Shown in pieces: positions 1-11,361 of a DNA stretch of 64,000 nucleotides. Under the pieces are notes generated by a model that was given only the letters and a program-made list of their open reading frames with translations, was not told the origin of the DNA and ran no database searches. Position numbers and translations under genes: made by a program. The first letter of the stretch is position 1, and each line of letters opens with the position of its first letter. The stretch lies in assembly GCA_013115125.1 (NCBI GenBank), contig JABANN010000041.1, positions 1 to 64,000 of the forward strand. The letters run 5' to 3'. The DNA is from Perkinsus olseni (taxonomy: Eukaryota > Perkinsozoa > Perkinsida).

Positions 1-206
1 AGTGGATTAGTGGCTAGGCGTAGCGAAAAAGTGGCCGGGGCGAGCGAATTAGTGGCAGCGAAAAGTTGATGGGTGTCGGTTGGCCCATCCGCCCTCCAAC
101 TCCGCTTTTTGTCGTGATAGTCCAGCGGTGCGTTGGGGAGTGTCCCCGAAAGGTCGATGAATCGTCATCCGTCCCTCCGTCCTGCTGTAGGCATGCTCTC
201 ACTGTA

Positions 207-1473
207 ATGTCTGCTGCTGCTACCGCTCCTCCCCCTACTCATGCATCATTCCGGTGTGGGGGTCCGTTCGTCTCGGCCACCCTTCACTCATTCGGCGGAG
301 AAATCATCGTAAAAGACGCCTTGCCCACCGGGAAGTGGAACGATGACGATGCTCTGAGAGAGCGCTTCCAGAAGGCCGGTGCTGTTGGCATTGACTTCGA
401 GTGGAAGCCCGATAAGAGTCCGGCCACTAACCATCCGATATCTCTGGTCCAACTCGCGACCGAGGACCTAGCCCTGCTGATACGGACGAACACCTGCCAT
501 GTCCTACCTCAGTGGGTGCGGGATCTGCTCAGTGACCCGAAGAAGGCCAAAGTGACCATCGGCTTTGATGTCTCCGACCATGCGAAGTTGCAATTTACGT
601 TTGATTTGGAGTGCAATAATGTTATTGACTTGTACGAGATTAGTAAGAAAAATCGCAACGTCCCTCGCGGAGGTTTGAAGCGGATAGCTCACCACTTTGG
701 CTACTTCTTGCGGAAGGACAAGAAGATCTCGATGAGTGACTGGTCCGCCACAGAGCCCCTCAGCGACATCCAAGTGGGTTCTCGAGTCGGGTTCGCGCGT
801 CGAATTTTTTTGTGAGTCAGATCCACTACGCTGCGGACGACGCCTTCTTCCCATTGCTGCTAGTGGCTCAGCTGGGCGGGCTGTTGGACTCTGGAGTGAG
901 CATGGAAAATCTCAAAGAGAATGTCAAGGCTGTCGATAATAAGGACAGGTGTGTCGGAAGCAATACCTCTGAGGAGTCGGGGAGGGTATGGTATTCAGAT
1001 ATGACGCCATGGTGAAGAAGCGAGCCGCGGTAGTGGACACGCTGAAGACCGACAGAAGTCAGCAGAGCATCGACGGCTGGGTGGCAGCCACGCGCGTCGA
1101 GCCAGGAATCGATCGGGACTTCCTGCTGTGCAATAGAGATGTAGCAAATGAAGCTTATTATTATTATTCTGGGCTTGATTGTAGCTCGTATTACTATTCC
1201 TCCTCTCCTTCTTCTTGTGCTTACTATTATTATTCATACCAACAGACAGTACCGCCGTACTGTTATGGTAACTACGACTTTGTACAGCATCCACAACAGC
1301 AGCAGCTGCAGCAGCAAGAAGCAGTCTTTTGCGATTCTGGGGACCCGCCCTCCTTCCCGTATTCAACGAATGAAGAAATGTACTATTATTATAACTATAC
1401 AGCCTCTGCAGCACCGGTCGTCGACGACGGAGGTATTGCGACACCTTCGGTGAACTATGACAACTCTCGTTAA
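207..1473 (+). CDS. DEDD-family 3'-5' exonuclease (WRN-exonuclease-like) with tyrosine-rich tail
   Basis: Three exons, 207-773, 821-948 and 999-1473, joined across GT-AG introns of 47 and 50 nt that keep frame; 389 residues. The nuclease core shows all three DEDD motifs: DFEW near residue 62, GFDVSDHAKL near 119 and YAADDAF near 191, the last formed just after the first intron. This arrangement is typical of WRN/Rrp6-type exonucleases that remove nucleotides from 3' ends of DNA or RNA. The last ~130 residues are low complexity, with YYYY runs and a QQQQLQQQ stretch, and are not part of the nuclease. An in-frame ATG at 66 would add 47 unconserved residues, so 207 was preferred. An AATAAA lies at 1615. 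Exact substrate is unknown. Confidence 0.85.
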
Positions 1474-1696
1474 GTGAGACGGTCTGTTGTCCATAGCTTA
1501 TTGGCGGTCATCACGCCGCTGCTGCTCCAGAGGGTTTGCCTCTGCTCTGTACTAAACTTGGCGATTTCCTCAAGTTTTGTGTTCTCCCGTTACAGAGGGA
1601 GTTGAGATATGAGAAATAAAGTTTATCGTATAATAGCCGTTCGAGACGACGATTCGAGAAAAAGTTGGTATCGAAAAGCATAATTCAGGTTTTCGA

Positions 1697-2541
1697 ATGG
1701 CGACGAAAGGAGAAAGTTCTTCAAATTCGGCTTCGTGCTGGAGGCCTGGGCCTCGACGAAAGCTCCTCTGAGTCCGAGGAGGAGGACACCGAGGGAGACT
1801 TCGGTGTCCTGAAGAAGCGCCTCGCGCAGAAGTTGGTCGCTGAATGGGTACCTGAGAACGTATTGAGTAAGCTGCGTCACTCCGAGAAGGGCGATCGCCC
1901 TTCGTGTTTCAGCCGGGAGCTCGAGCAAGCGCGAGAGGTTCCGCCAGGAGGCGTTGTCACACCCTGACGACATCGAGGCCTGCTTCGACGGCGAGTTCTC
2001 CCGCTACATGTTCCGCCTGAGGCATCACCCCCTTGCTGCTGATCGAAATGTGGTAGTAGGAAGAGTGGCAAAGTTCTTGGGGATGACGACTGAGGAAGTG
2101 GAAGGTCGGATAGAGGAGGATGTTAAGCTGCAGGCCTGCATGGAGAGGCTGGAGACGGCTATGGTTAATACTGCCTCGGAACGTAGTATACTGGGTTATT
2201 CTGCCATGAGCATGCTTCGACCTTGGATAGGTAGCGTGGTGATGGGCCTGGTAGCTCGGTTCACGGTACTGGCGGACGGCGAGTGCAAAGATAAGGAGTA
2301 CAAGCGTTTATTGACTCAGTGGATCAAGGCCCTATGTGATGGTGATACGGGCTAGGAAACGAGGGCGCTGGGGCTGCTGGCAAGCCGTCTATTACTAGCT
2401 TGTTCGTCAGAGCGGAAGGATGCTCCCAGTCTGCGGGAGGAGATGAAGAAGAGGCTGGCTGTTGTCCGCGGTGAAGCCAGAACCGAAGAAGCGTCAGAGG
2501 AAGAGAATGAACCCCGGGAGAAGCGACAACGTACCGCTTAG
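1697..2541 (+). CDS. Hypothetical multi-exon protein with acidic serine-rich N-terminus
   Basis: Not recognised. From ATG 1697 the best model has four exons: 1697-1734, 1763-1866, 1913-2341 and 2411-2541. The first intron would be only 28 nt; the next two are 46 and 69 nt. The joined protein starts MATKGESSSNSASSSE, runs into an acidic SEEEDTEGD stretch, then a helical, charged middle and a very charged C-terminus ending EKRQRTA. No signal peptide or membrane segment is visible. Using another donor at 1715 with an acceptor at 1772 gives a 58-nt intron and a shorter N-terminus, so the start is the least certain part. A 116-codon frame on the other strand over 1623-1973 is taken as a shadow. 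Confidence 0.5.
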
Positions 2542-2697
2542 TTATTCCATAACTGCTTAACGTTTCTACCAGCTCACTGGGGGAGAAGGGTTGGGTTGGG
2601 ACAATTCTGGGAGAGGGGCAGGAGGGCGTTGGGAATGAGTTTTGGCATGATCTTAAGATTTTTTATATCCGTTGAATAGGCGCTTATTTGAGACAGT

Positions 2698-3054
2698 ATG
2701 AGCTGGTTGCAGTCGACGCTGAGTAAAGTGCGGAAGCAGTCGGAGTTGGTCGGACGTACTGATGGGGGCGTCCGAGATTGGCAGGGATCGATGGGGGCTT
2801 GTGGGTCAGGTCAAGTTAGACAGGGCACACAGCAGATCGCGTCGGCCACCAGCAAATTCATGGAGGATATCAGTGCTGCTGGTAGTAGTAACAGAGTGAT
2901 GGGAGAGTCTGGGAGGCCAGGCCTTTTGGCCATGGGGAGAATCAATATGCTGGGCCAGCTGGGCCATGTTGATTCTACTCAGCTGAGCTACTCAGCTGAG
3001 CTGGGTGCTTCTAGAACGACGCTCACATCTCTCGCGAGTACCTCTTCCGAGTGA
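2698..3054 (+). CDS. Hypothetical short protein (118 codons)
   Basis: An open frame begins at a true ATG after an AT-rich leader and stops at 3054. It opens MSWLQSTLSKVRKQSEL, which looks like a natural amphipathic N-terminus, and the middle TSKFMEDISAAG is also protein-like, while the glycine/serine-rich remainder is less convincing. Several GT/AG pairs inside could be short introns, so the displayed length may not be the real one. It could be the first exon of the gene that follows, but a separate ATG at 3074 begins another good frame. No function can be assigned. Confidence 0.35.
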   Translation: MSWLQSTLSKVRKQSELVGRTDGGVRDWQGSMGACGSGQVRQGTQQIASATSKFMEDISAAGSSNRVMGESGRPGLLAMGRINMLGQLGHVDSTQLSYSAELGASRTTLTSLASTSSE

Positions 3055-3073
3055 ATTCAGGACGATGGATCTT

Positions 3074-4082
3074 TTTACATCGTCGAGAGGAGTGGGTGCC
3101 GTGCACCGGTTAAAGTCCATGCAGTGAGGGAGTCATCATTAAAAGTCGATAATTCCAGCACGGCTCAGTTTATTACGATAATGGATTACTAATGGTTCGT
3201 TGATCAAAATTACCGTCCTCGGGTACCTCTCAGTGGGAGCCTCTTACCCGTGCTGTCGTTGAAGTAGCGAGCAACCAATCGCGCTGTATGATGGGAGTGG
3301 TGGTCCGAATCGTAACCGCGACTGTCACCGTGTCTCGTACTGCAGGCTCCCTCCCTGCTGGATCGACCACAGGGCTGAGAACGTGTCAGGAAGTATCTTA
3401 CATGTTGGAGTCCTACATAGACGAGCTTGGGGCCGGCGGCAACGCTGCTAGGAAGCTGCCGGGGGTAGCGAATCTCATCGACTGTGGTGTTCTCGGACTG
3501 TTCAAGTTGTCAGCTTGTTGAGAGTTTGAATCGGTGGAATGAGGAGATCGCTCTCGGGAACGACGCGAAACAGAGGTACGACGAATGTCTCCTTGGCGCG
3601 GAGTCATGGGTGCTCTAGGTTCATAGACACTCCTGAGGGGATGTCACCGACGCAGCTGCAAAGCATCCCGCCGAACCAGATCACGGCCCTCACATTCCGA
3701 CAGGTGGGTGGGGCTGGGAGAATCTTCAGTCTAGTACGACCCAAAAGTGGGTAGATCCTGGAGATCATCTTTATTGTCGCCTTCGAGAGTCGGTAGGACT
3801 TATTCTCGTCTTTGGCAGGTGTTCCTGCGGTCTGAGTGCCTGGAGAAGCTTGTCGGCCTATGTGCTAGAGACGAGAGCTTGAGGGTGCTGCTGAGGGACT
3901 TGGCGAGTGTTGCCAATGCCCCTACAGAGGAGGATGAGGACATCACTATCGAGAAGATGTTCCGATTCATGGTACTGCGGGAAGGGGAGGAGGGAGGTGC
4001 AGTCTGTAACGGGGTACAGAATTGCGAGGATGAAGCGGAGATGAGGCTGCTATGGCGCGAGGCAGAAGCACGGCCGATCTGA
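3074..4082 (+). CDS. Hypothetical multi-exon protein, helical
   Basis: Unrecognised. A chain of exons can be followed: a start near ATG 3074 (MDLFTSSRGVGAVHRLK), an exon with YMLESYIDELGAGG around 3400-3465, then after a 49-nt intron LVESLNRWNEEIALG (~3515-3571), after a 43-nt intron FIDTPEGMSPTQLQ (~3616-3702), and after a longer intron a last exon from ~3822 reading VFLRSECLEKLVGLC to the stop at 4082. Joints at 3515, 3616 and 3822 keep frame; those before 3400 are not settled. The sequence is rich in Leu, Glu and Arg and looks soluble. About 600 bases follow with no clear gene. Confidence 0.45.
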
Positions 4083-4710
4083 GTTTATTGAATTGTGAAG
4101 CATTGTGTATCGGATAAAGTCAGCATGTAGCAACAACGAGGCCGCCATGGGGCGCGGGGTGAGCACGGCGATCGAACAATGATCGAAGCATTGAGGCAGT
4201 ACGTGGTTTAGTGAATCATTATGCAATATGTAGCGAGGGAGGAATGCTTCGTTCGAAGATGGGACCACTATGCCACGGGAGGAGAGCACGGCGGTCGGGC
4301 CATTGGAACAGTGATGATGTACTGGGTGCTGCCTCTCATCCGCGTGGCATAGCGGCCTCACTTCAGCCTGTCGCGTTTGGCTGTATAATAGTGGTGGGAA
4401 TAAATTCCTCCATCCCTTCAAGTCTCTTCGTTCAAGTACTACCTGGCCTCAACTAGCCGTCAGTGCCTCTCTAATTGGCGATAGTCTCCAGTGGCCCTGC
4501 TCCCTTCTCGCAGCCGTGGGATGCTTCAGATCCGCACGGAATGGCAATTAGGCTGGGTAGCTCTCGCATGAGTATCGGTTGCTCGTCAGATGTACAGACT
4601 GTTGGGGCAGTGCTTGCGAGGGCAGCCGACGGTGTGGCAGCAGCTGATAGAGTCTGTCATGCAAACTAGTAGGGCAGAGGATCTGTCTCAGCGGATACAT
4701 GAACCACCTC
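4083..4710. other. Stretch without a firmly supported gene
   Basis: Only short frames are present. Some part of it, especially after 4475, probably holds the first exons of the coiled-coil gene that is clear from ~4717, but no start codon or splice chain could be fixed. No RNA gene or repeat was recognised. Confidence 0.4.
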
Positions 4711-4716
4711 TGCAGG

Positions 4717-7036
4717 GGAAGACGTGCCGGTCGATCGAGAGCTCATCGCCTGGCTCGAGAAAATGATCACTGCCTTGAAGTTGGATTGGAAGGTACTGGT
4801 CTGGGCCGTGCTAGGGGCTTCGTCGCCCCCTTCCCCGGGCTCTATTGTGCCTCTCAGGACGATCACTACCATGACAGGGTGCTAAATACGATGAGGAGGC
4901 TGAAGGCGGACATGCAGAAGGAAGGAGAGGTGTGGTATTGATAAGGGTTCTTGTGGACGTCCCATCTGCTTTTCAGAGCCCCGTTTCCTCCGGAAGCTCT
5001 CAACTGCCGTCAGCCACGATTGCCACTCTGACCTGCCAGCTGAATCGTATAGTTAGTTCGGCCAAGGAGAGGAGGATCAAGTCTTTGGCACAGCGGGAGG
5101 CGACGATGAAGGTACTAAAGAAACTGAGGGGAGGGTCGGTCTCCGCGCCATCTTATAGGAGCTTCACCGGAGCTCGGGATAAATCTCGTTTTTTGTGGTA
5201 CTCCCCGGTATGGTCTCTTATTTTTCAGGAAGTGGTGAAGGCGTGCGAGGCCAAAATGGTGGACATTGACAAGAACGTGGACTCCCAGGCGACAGAGATA
5301 GCCGAGCTTGAGGAGCAAGTCAAAAGCATGCATACAGAAGTACTGAGGGCGGAGGGAGGGATGTCTTCTCCGGGGATCGAACCCGGGACCTTGCATTAGC
5401 AGGTCCATGAGCAACTGGAGGCTTTGAAGCCGAATGAGACTGAAATCGAAGAGCAGATGAAGACTCTGGAGGAGGAAAAAGAAAAGCTCGAAAAACGTCT
5501 CATGGAGATCAGTACGCTACGCACGCGCTGGAAATTCGTCGCGCTCGAATCGGGCCGGGGAATTCGTGAAATGCATCAGTCTGGTCGAGTGGTCCGTGGA
5601 CTGATGACAGTCAGGGAGTACTGTCACCGCATTAGCGTGCAGTTGTCGTCTTCAGATGAGGAGCTAGAGACCCTGGCAGCGCGCAAGAGCTCGATTGAGC
5701 AGGCGGAGGGCCAGCTGATGCGAAGCGACAAGGACACTTCAGAGCACTTCGAGGCTAGGATCGCCGAGCAGCAGCTGCATCAGCGACAGGAGGCAGATCT
5801 GAAGGGATATATTGTAATATTCATTATATCATGTTGTCAATGTTTATGACATTCCTCTATTGACCTGCTGAATTGTCATCATATGATTCAGTATTTCAAT
5901 ATCATTAGACTATCACGAGAAGGTATCATTATTATACTATGTCACTGTTGCAACACGCGTTGAATGACGCTGAGCAGCCGCCCTCAGGCCACCTTCAAGT
6001 CGGTGGTACTGGTCGGCAACGACGAGCTCACCTCGGTCTCAGCCAACCAGGTTGCGGAAATGGACGCCAAAATGGTGAAGACGAGAGAGAAGGCCGAGAC
6101 CGGCGCTACGGAGTGGGCGGGGATTTTCTGAGTGTCCCTGCTGTCGTAGATGGCCGTGGCAGGTTCTTGCTGAAGGAAGCAGCATACCTGGCTGTACTGA
6201 AGGCTGAGATGGAGTCGCCGGACTCCCCTGGTGAGCATGTCTTGCAGCTTCTGAAGCAGGCGGATAAGGCGTGGATGACTGTGGACAGGTGAGGGGCCGG
6301 CTGATGGTGATCTGGTGGTCGATATGGAAATCCGTAGGTTCGGGCGGCAATATGGTGAGTTCATTGAGGCGAAGCCCGACGCGGTGGCGGCACTACGAGT
6401 GAGTAATTTTCGAAAAAGCGTCGTAACGGCGGTGTGGTGTCTCAGCGCGTGTCCGACCTCTACGCTGGTTGCAAGGATGCAGCTGAGCCACACAAGCTGG
6501 AGGCGATGGAGAGGATCCATAGGGGCATGTCTGAGGATGTTACTGGGGCGCCCGTCATGAGCATTGCCACGCCGAGGTCCAGCGAGGGTGGAAGCAGCCC
6601 GCAAGGTACTGGGCTTACTGGGAGTCTTGGTTCAGTGGGAGTATCTTTAGTTCAACCCCCGCCGCCGGAGAATACAACTGAGGACGCTGACTCGGCGGCT
6701 AAAGTGGAGGTTGCTGGGGTCGAACCTGCGTCTAACACGGCTGCAACCCCTTCACCTGCTGAGAGGCCGTCTGATGATCGGACAGAGGCGCCTCCGCCGC
6801 CACCAGCGCAGGAGAAGAAGGCTGTGGCGCCGCCACCCCCTCCTCCGCGGAAGGACGACACGGAAAACAGAGAGGCTCCGGAGCAGCCGCCTGAGGTGAA
6901 GCACTGAATCTCAACTCGCCGTGGACTTTCGGGATCAATTATTGGCCCGTTTCAGTCCGCGGCTGCTGCTGCTGCTGATGCCACGGCCCCGGCTGGTAGT
7001 CAGGATGACAAGCTGTTTGATGACCTCCTGAAATAA
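4717..7036 (+). CDS. Coiled-coil protein with proline-rich C-terminal region, many exons
   Basis: Unrecognised family. Exons that join in frame: to 4792; 4858-4929; 4977-5111; 5229-5339; 5403-5511; 5611 to ~5810; ~5984-6130; ~6162-6290; ~6349-6400; ~6450-6899; and a last exon ending AGSQDDKLFDDLLK at 7036. The 4977-5810 part is a long heptad coiled coil (for example EIAELEEQVKSM, then MKTLEEEKEKLEKRL). Further on come GRQYGEFIEAKPDAV and RVSDLYAGCKDAAE, then a PPPPP-rich segment with basic and acidic patches, as in cytoskeletal or membrane-trafficking adaptors. The start is not found; it lies upstream of 4717. Most introns are 45-100 nt; the one after ~5810 is AT-rich, unlike the rest. One intron carries a tRNA-like remnant. 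Confidence 0.6.
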
Positions 7037-7208
7037 GGATCTTCATCACTACCGACTCAAGTGTTCAGCATTGCTATTTTTGATAGTTATCGGCAGTTTC
7101 ACTCGGCCCCCTCCGTAGGATGCGTTTGGGGTCTCCGCTGGCGCCTGGCTTCACTTCGGCTTCCACGGTACGATTTCTGAGGTTGCAGTTTCTTCTTTGG
7201 ATTGGCTG

Positions 7209-8544
7209 ATGGCATCCAGTCCAAGCGGCGGCTTTACTCCGCTCATGGAGCTGCCCGAAGTCGCCTACTCCTCCAGCACCCTGCCCACTAGCCCGGGGGC
7301 CCACAACGCGATCGTGCTGATCGTGAGCCTTCTTATGGGGGCGTGGGCGGTTGCGATAGTCCTCCGCTCGCTGAAGGCCGTGACCATCCTCAAGCACTTG
7401 CAGCCAGGAGGTGAGTGGTGTCTAGTCACCATCGCAATCAGCGATCTGCTGTGATTGCTTTTCAGTGGCTAACGGGGGTGAAGAGAATGCCTTCTCTGAC
7501 GCCTCCAGCGAGGACTCGAACGCTACGGCGGACGCTGCAGATCATCATCATCGTCCCATAAAGGAGCCGCACGTCCTGACGGTCCCTCGGATGTCGGTGT
7601 ACGCGAAGGACTTCGACTCTATCACGCGGAAGCACGTAGCCCAGATCTTGCAAGCTTCGCGAGAGCTGCGGAAGCCGCCAGTTCCGATACCCTCCCTGAA
7701 CCTGTGCAGCACCCTCACGTCAGTCGCTTACATTGGAGGCAAGCTGACGGTGAAGACCTCCTCGCCTTGCAAAGTCCACATCGCGACGGGTGTCGGCGCC
7801 AGCACTCTTGATGCTCTCCTCAATCCAACCTCCCACGCAGGGAGTACGGGCCCCATGGGAGCGGCAGAGAGGCGGGCAGCTGCTCGGCACTGGTGGCTCG
7901 AAGTTGTGAAGGAGGCTCTCAGGCCCACGGCCCTACCCTCGGAGGACGCCAGGCAGCTACGGTGGTCTCGCGTTCCGCCAGAAGCGGGGGTGATGCCACC
8001 GATGGTGGAGCCTCTGGCGCCTGCTTCGAGAGCTCGCAGTGAGGACGATTGCCGCTTGGAATTGAGCGCGAGTATCGGCGGTGTCTCCGATGCTCTTCAC
8101 TTCCCCAATTCGCAGCCAGACTTGTTGAACCGGTTGCAGGCCCTCTGCAGCACCACCATCGACTCCGGCACCTCAGTCGACCTTGTCATACCGCCGGTAG
8201 CTGGCGACGTCTTCCCGCTCATGCTGCTGCTCGCCGACCCCACCCGGGCGGGCTGGGTCCTTGCCCTCTGCGCGAACCAGACCGTTCTCGGAGAGTTGGT
8301 CGTGACAGATGACGGAGCCCTCCACTGCCTCACTTTGTTCGGACTTCGTCCCGAGGATGACAAGACCTGCATGATCTGCTACGATAACGTCCGCTCAGTC
8401 GCCCTGCTGCCGTGCGGCCACTGCTGCCTGTGTTACCGGTGCGCCCGACACCTCCGCGATCAGAAGTGCCCCATGTGCCGGACCGTTTTTGACGCGTATG
8501 TGACCATTCCTGTGCGCTTCGAGCGAAGCAGCAGCAACCTTTAA
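7209..8544 (+). CDS. Membrane-anchored RING-finger E3 ubiquitin ligase
   Basis: Two exons, 7209-7410 and 7466-8544, joined over a 55-nt intron; 426 residues. Exon 1 encodes one hydrophobic segment (AIVLIVSLLMGAWAVAIVL, near residues 38-56), a likely membrane anchor. The C-terminal ~55 residues hold a C3HC4 RING: CMIC, then CGHCCLCYRCA, then CPMCR, with correct spacing. Ligases with this C-terminal RING pass ubiquitin from an E2 enzyme to a substrate and are often tied to mitochondria or the endomembrane system (MAPL/MGRN-like). The central ~300 residues are unfamiliar and may bind substrate. ATG 7209 is the first in frame; the preceding leader is non-coding. Target is unknown. Confidence 0.85.
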
Positions 8545-8709
8545 AGCTCGTCGTCAGTGGACCGTCGTGATGTACCATTCCTTTTTGCTTTTGTTTGTAA
8601 CAGACGACTTGTCGCGTTCGTTGTTCAATTTTCTTCGATGACGTGTTGGGTGTCCTCGAGCTGGTGATGATGCGATTGGTCGTAGGGAGTGGCAGCTTCG
8701 GTTCTTTGA

Positions 8710-9772
8710 ATGGCAGCTATCGGGGCCTTCGTCGTCTCCTGGATCCTCTCGAGACTCACGCCCGGCTCCGACTGCCCGCCGACCACCGCCGCCCACCAAG
8801 AACGGCCACTGCGAGAACTCGAAGCGGTCCGACCGCTCGTTCCTGCCGTCCCGCCCGATGCGAAGAACTTGTAAGGCTTAGTCGGTCTGACGTGCTTGAG
8901 CTGGGCGAACGCTTCTAGTTTTCGCCCCTTCCAGGCCTCTGCCAGTACTGCTGGACCGTAGCAGCTCCACAGCTGCGGCCGTGGGCGACGAGTCTCTTCG
9001 ATTGGCCGTTGAGAGTGGCGATCCAAAACGGGTATACCACCGGGGTGAGGTTCACTAAGTAACCGAGACTGAAGAGGGACAGCTTATTCTATGCTGCGCA
9101 CGGGTCGACCACGGCGAGAGGAGCTTTGATTCCTTACAGGTTGCGGAGGTCCTGGCACGTCCCGACACTGACATCAACCGTTTCTTCGACCGTTTTTCTT
9201 ATCGTCATACAGCGCTCTTCATAGCCACCAAGCTAGGCAAGATCGATCTGATGCGGCTTTTGCTCAACGCCGGCGCCGATCCTAATCTGATATGCACAAG
9301 TAATGTTCAGCCATCATCCGTGCTCGCGCCCCGACTCTCGTCGGTTTCGGTCCAGGCACGCAAATTTACGAGAGAGACACTCTGGACTTTCACGAGACTG
9401 CTCTCTATCATGCCGTGCGGACGAAGAAGCTCGACGCCGCCAGAGAGCTGCTGTCACATCCCGCCACAGACGTGAATATCGTGTGCAGGTGAGTGGGGCC
9501 CTAGGGATGCCGTTGAACTCGAAGATGGTCCTCGATGGTCAGGCATGAATACGTCCGAGGGGAAGAAGAATGGGGCGAGGTGAGCGAATTCGCGTCGCCG
9601 CAAAACTGCTAACGCTCTGCTTGTTCCTGTCGTGTTCATCGCCATTACGATGTGCTCTCAGGACATCGAGACGATGACGTTCCGTGCGCTCGACGTGGTC
9701 CCGGTTGGCCCAGCTGGCGAGAGGATTGCGGCGGAGATCCGCGATAGAGGCGGCCTCACGGCTGCGGAGTGA
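8710..9772 (+). CDS. Ankyrin-repeat protein, six exons
   Basis: Exons 8710-8870, 8935-9031, 9140-9299, 9356-9488, 9543-9579 and 9662-9772 join without a frame break into 232 residues. Introns are 64, 108, 56, 54 and 82 nt, all GT-AG. Two or three ankyrin units are readable: ESLRLAVESGDPKRVAEVL, then TALFIATKLGKIDLMRLLL followed by NAGADPNL, then TALYHAVRTKKLDAARELL followed by ATDVNIV. Ankyrin stacks mediate protein-protein contacts. The N-terminus (MAAIGAFVVSWILSRL) is hydrophobic and could be a short signal or anchor. The tail ends IRDRGGLTAAE. Partner and process are unknown. Confidence 0.8.
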
Positions 9773-9920
9773 TCTGCTGCCCACCTCATCCCTCCAAGCG
9801 CATACTGGAGCGCTCATCATTCAATTGACTTGTTCTCATCCCTCACTTCACCCTGATGTAGTTTTCTTTATCCATCTGCCGCTTGTGTTCGTCAACTCCC
9901 CCGCAAACAAGCCAGACTGC

Positions 9921-11361
9921 ATGGCCTACATCCTGTCGAGATTTTTCTGGACCGTACCCGTGCTTTCAGCGCACTTCGAAGCGCCGATGATTTCCCACGT
10001 AACGGGTATTCTATACGCTGTACTGCTTCGACCGTACAGTTCAGTAACTGTGTGGGAGACTGGGATAAGGCAGGGTGAAGTGCCTGTTTTGAAGCGACTG
10101 CCAAGCCCACGGAAGTTCTTCAATGAGCTCTCGGAAGTCCCTTTCGTTGTAGGAGGGGATATTTCGCCACCGCTTCCCCCATAGCCTCAGCAAGGTACGT
10201 TCAGCAGGCCTGGTCGACCCCTCGGACCCAATCTGGACTGATGAGGGTTTATTACAGGCCCTGGGCTCTGAATACAAACTGTAGGCGAAGCGGCGCCGAC
10301 GATGTTGTTGTTTGGTCTCGTTGCAGCTCAGCCGTTGAAGTTGAGCTTACCGAGACGCGCAGTATCCCAGCGGTGAAGGATTTCCCCTTGCCGAAGTAGG
10401 GGAAGGGAATCGGCTGAGTCTCTGTGGTGATCGTGTGCCGCAGATTTCTCGGCATGTACAGAACCAATGAGTTGTACTCGGTCTCGCAGATGCCAAGGCG
10501 CATTCGAAGTCACTACAAGCTCTTCCCTGTAATAGAGTATACGCCCGCTCGCTGACGAAAGGGCTCCTTCCAGTTCCTGTCATGCGGCGGCTGGACGTAC
10601 CACTTGTTTGAGCCGGTCTTGTGGATGGCTGGCGGCCGAACGCGCAGTGTTATCCATCAGGATAGCCAGCACAACCAGCACTGTGTTATTGACGGCTCCA
10701 AGAGGTTCATCATCTGGCCTGCCGATGTATTTCCGCCTCTACAACGGGACCGGACGAGGGGCTTCTTATATGCTGCAGAGCGGCATCGATTCCGACGCCT
10801 TCGGCTGGATTGACGTAGAAGATTTCCCCGAGCACAAGGAGCAGTTCCCGGAGGTATCCCTTCCGTGTAAAGGCCAAAATGCTTCCTCATGTGAGGTATA
10901 CGGAGCCTTCGCCGCCCGGGTCAACATCAATGATATGGACCTGAAGGCCTTCCCTGCATGGAGCGAGGCGGTGTGGTGGGAGGCTACACTAGAGGCTGGC
11001 GACTGTCTGTAGATGGGGCGGATGCCGCATGCTTGCTTCATCAGTGCTATGAAGTTACATGCCTCCGTGGTGGTTCCATCACGTCGAGTCGGGGACCAAC
11101 CGGACCGTTTCCAGCCACATCTGGTTCAACAAACCGCTCACGTGGTGAGAGGATGGCATTAGGGTCCTCGGCTGGCTGGCGGGATGGCCGTGCAGGTACG
11201 GCTTCGCGTCGACGTGTGATGACGAGGAGAATCCTTCGAGTACAGTCCTGTCAGATTGTGAGTTCTACGATACCACCGGCAATGATACACGAGCGTCTTT
11301 CGCTTCTCAAACGAGCGCATGTGGCAAGCTCAGAAAACAATATGAAGGGGTGGAGCTGTGA
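9921..11361 (+). CDS. JmjC/cupin-type 2-oxoglutarate oxygenase, multi-exon
   Basis: The core reads VLWMAGGRTRSVIHQDSQHN (iron ligands H and D), then CVIDGSKRFIIWP, and after a 52-nt intron SGIDSDAFGWIDVEDFP. It continues EATLEAGDC, then across a 46-nt intron MPPWWFHHVESGTN, which supplies the second histidine motif. This order is that of JmjC hydroxylases of the Cupin_8/FIH/JMJD7 type, which use Fe(II) and 2-oxoglutarate to hydroxylate proteins. The last exon, from ~11208, ends at 11361. Upstream exons include VPVLKRLPSPRKFFNEL (~10080-10130) and MYRTNELYSVSQMPRR (~10454-10505). The start is uncertain; ATG 9921 begins a hydrophobic N-terminus. About seven to nine exons are likely. Confidence 0.75.

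Noticed and set aside
1623-1973. Minus-strand 116-codon frame over the second gene
   Set aside because: The plus strand has spliced exons with consistent phase over the same bases; the minus frame has no splice or neighbour support.
6715-6760. GGGTCGAACCTGCG in the proline-rich exon as another antisense tRNA
   Set aside because: Spacing to any anticodon-like triplet is wrong (9 instead of ~16-17 nt), the stem does not pair, and the stretch is in a continuous coding frame.
8554-9026. Minus-strand frames opposite the ankyrin gene's first exons
   Set aside because: The six-exon plus-strand model with ankyrin signatures explains the region fully.
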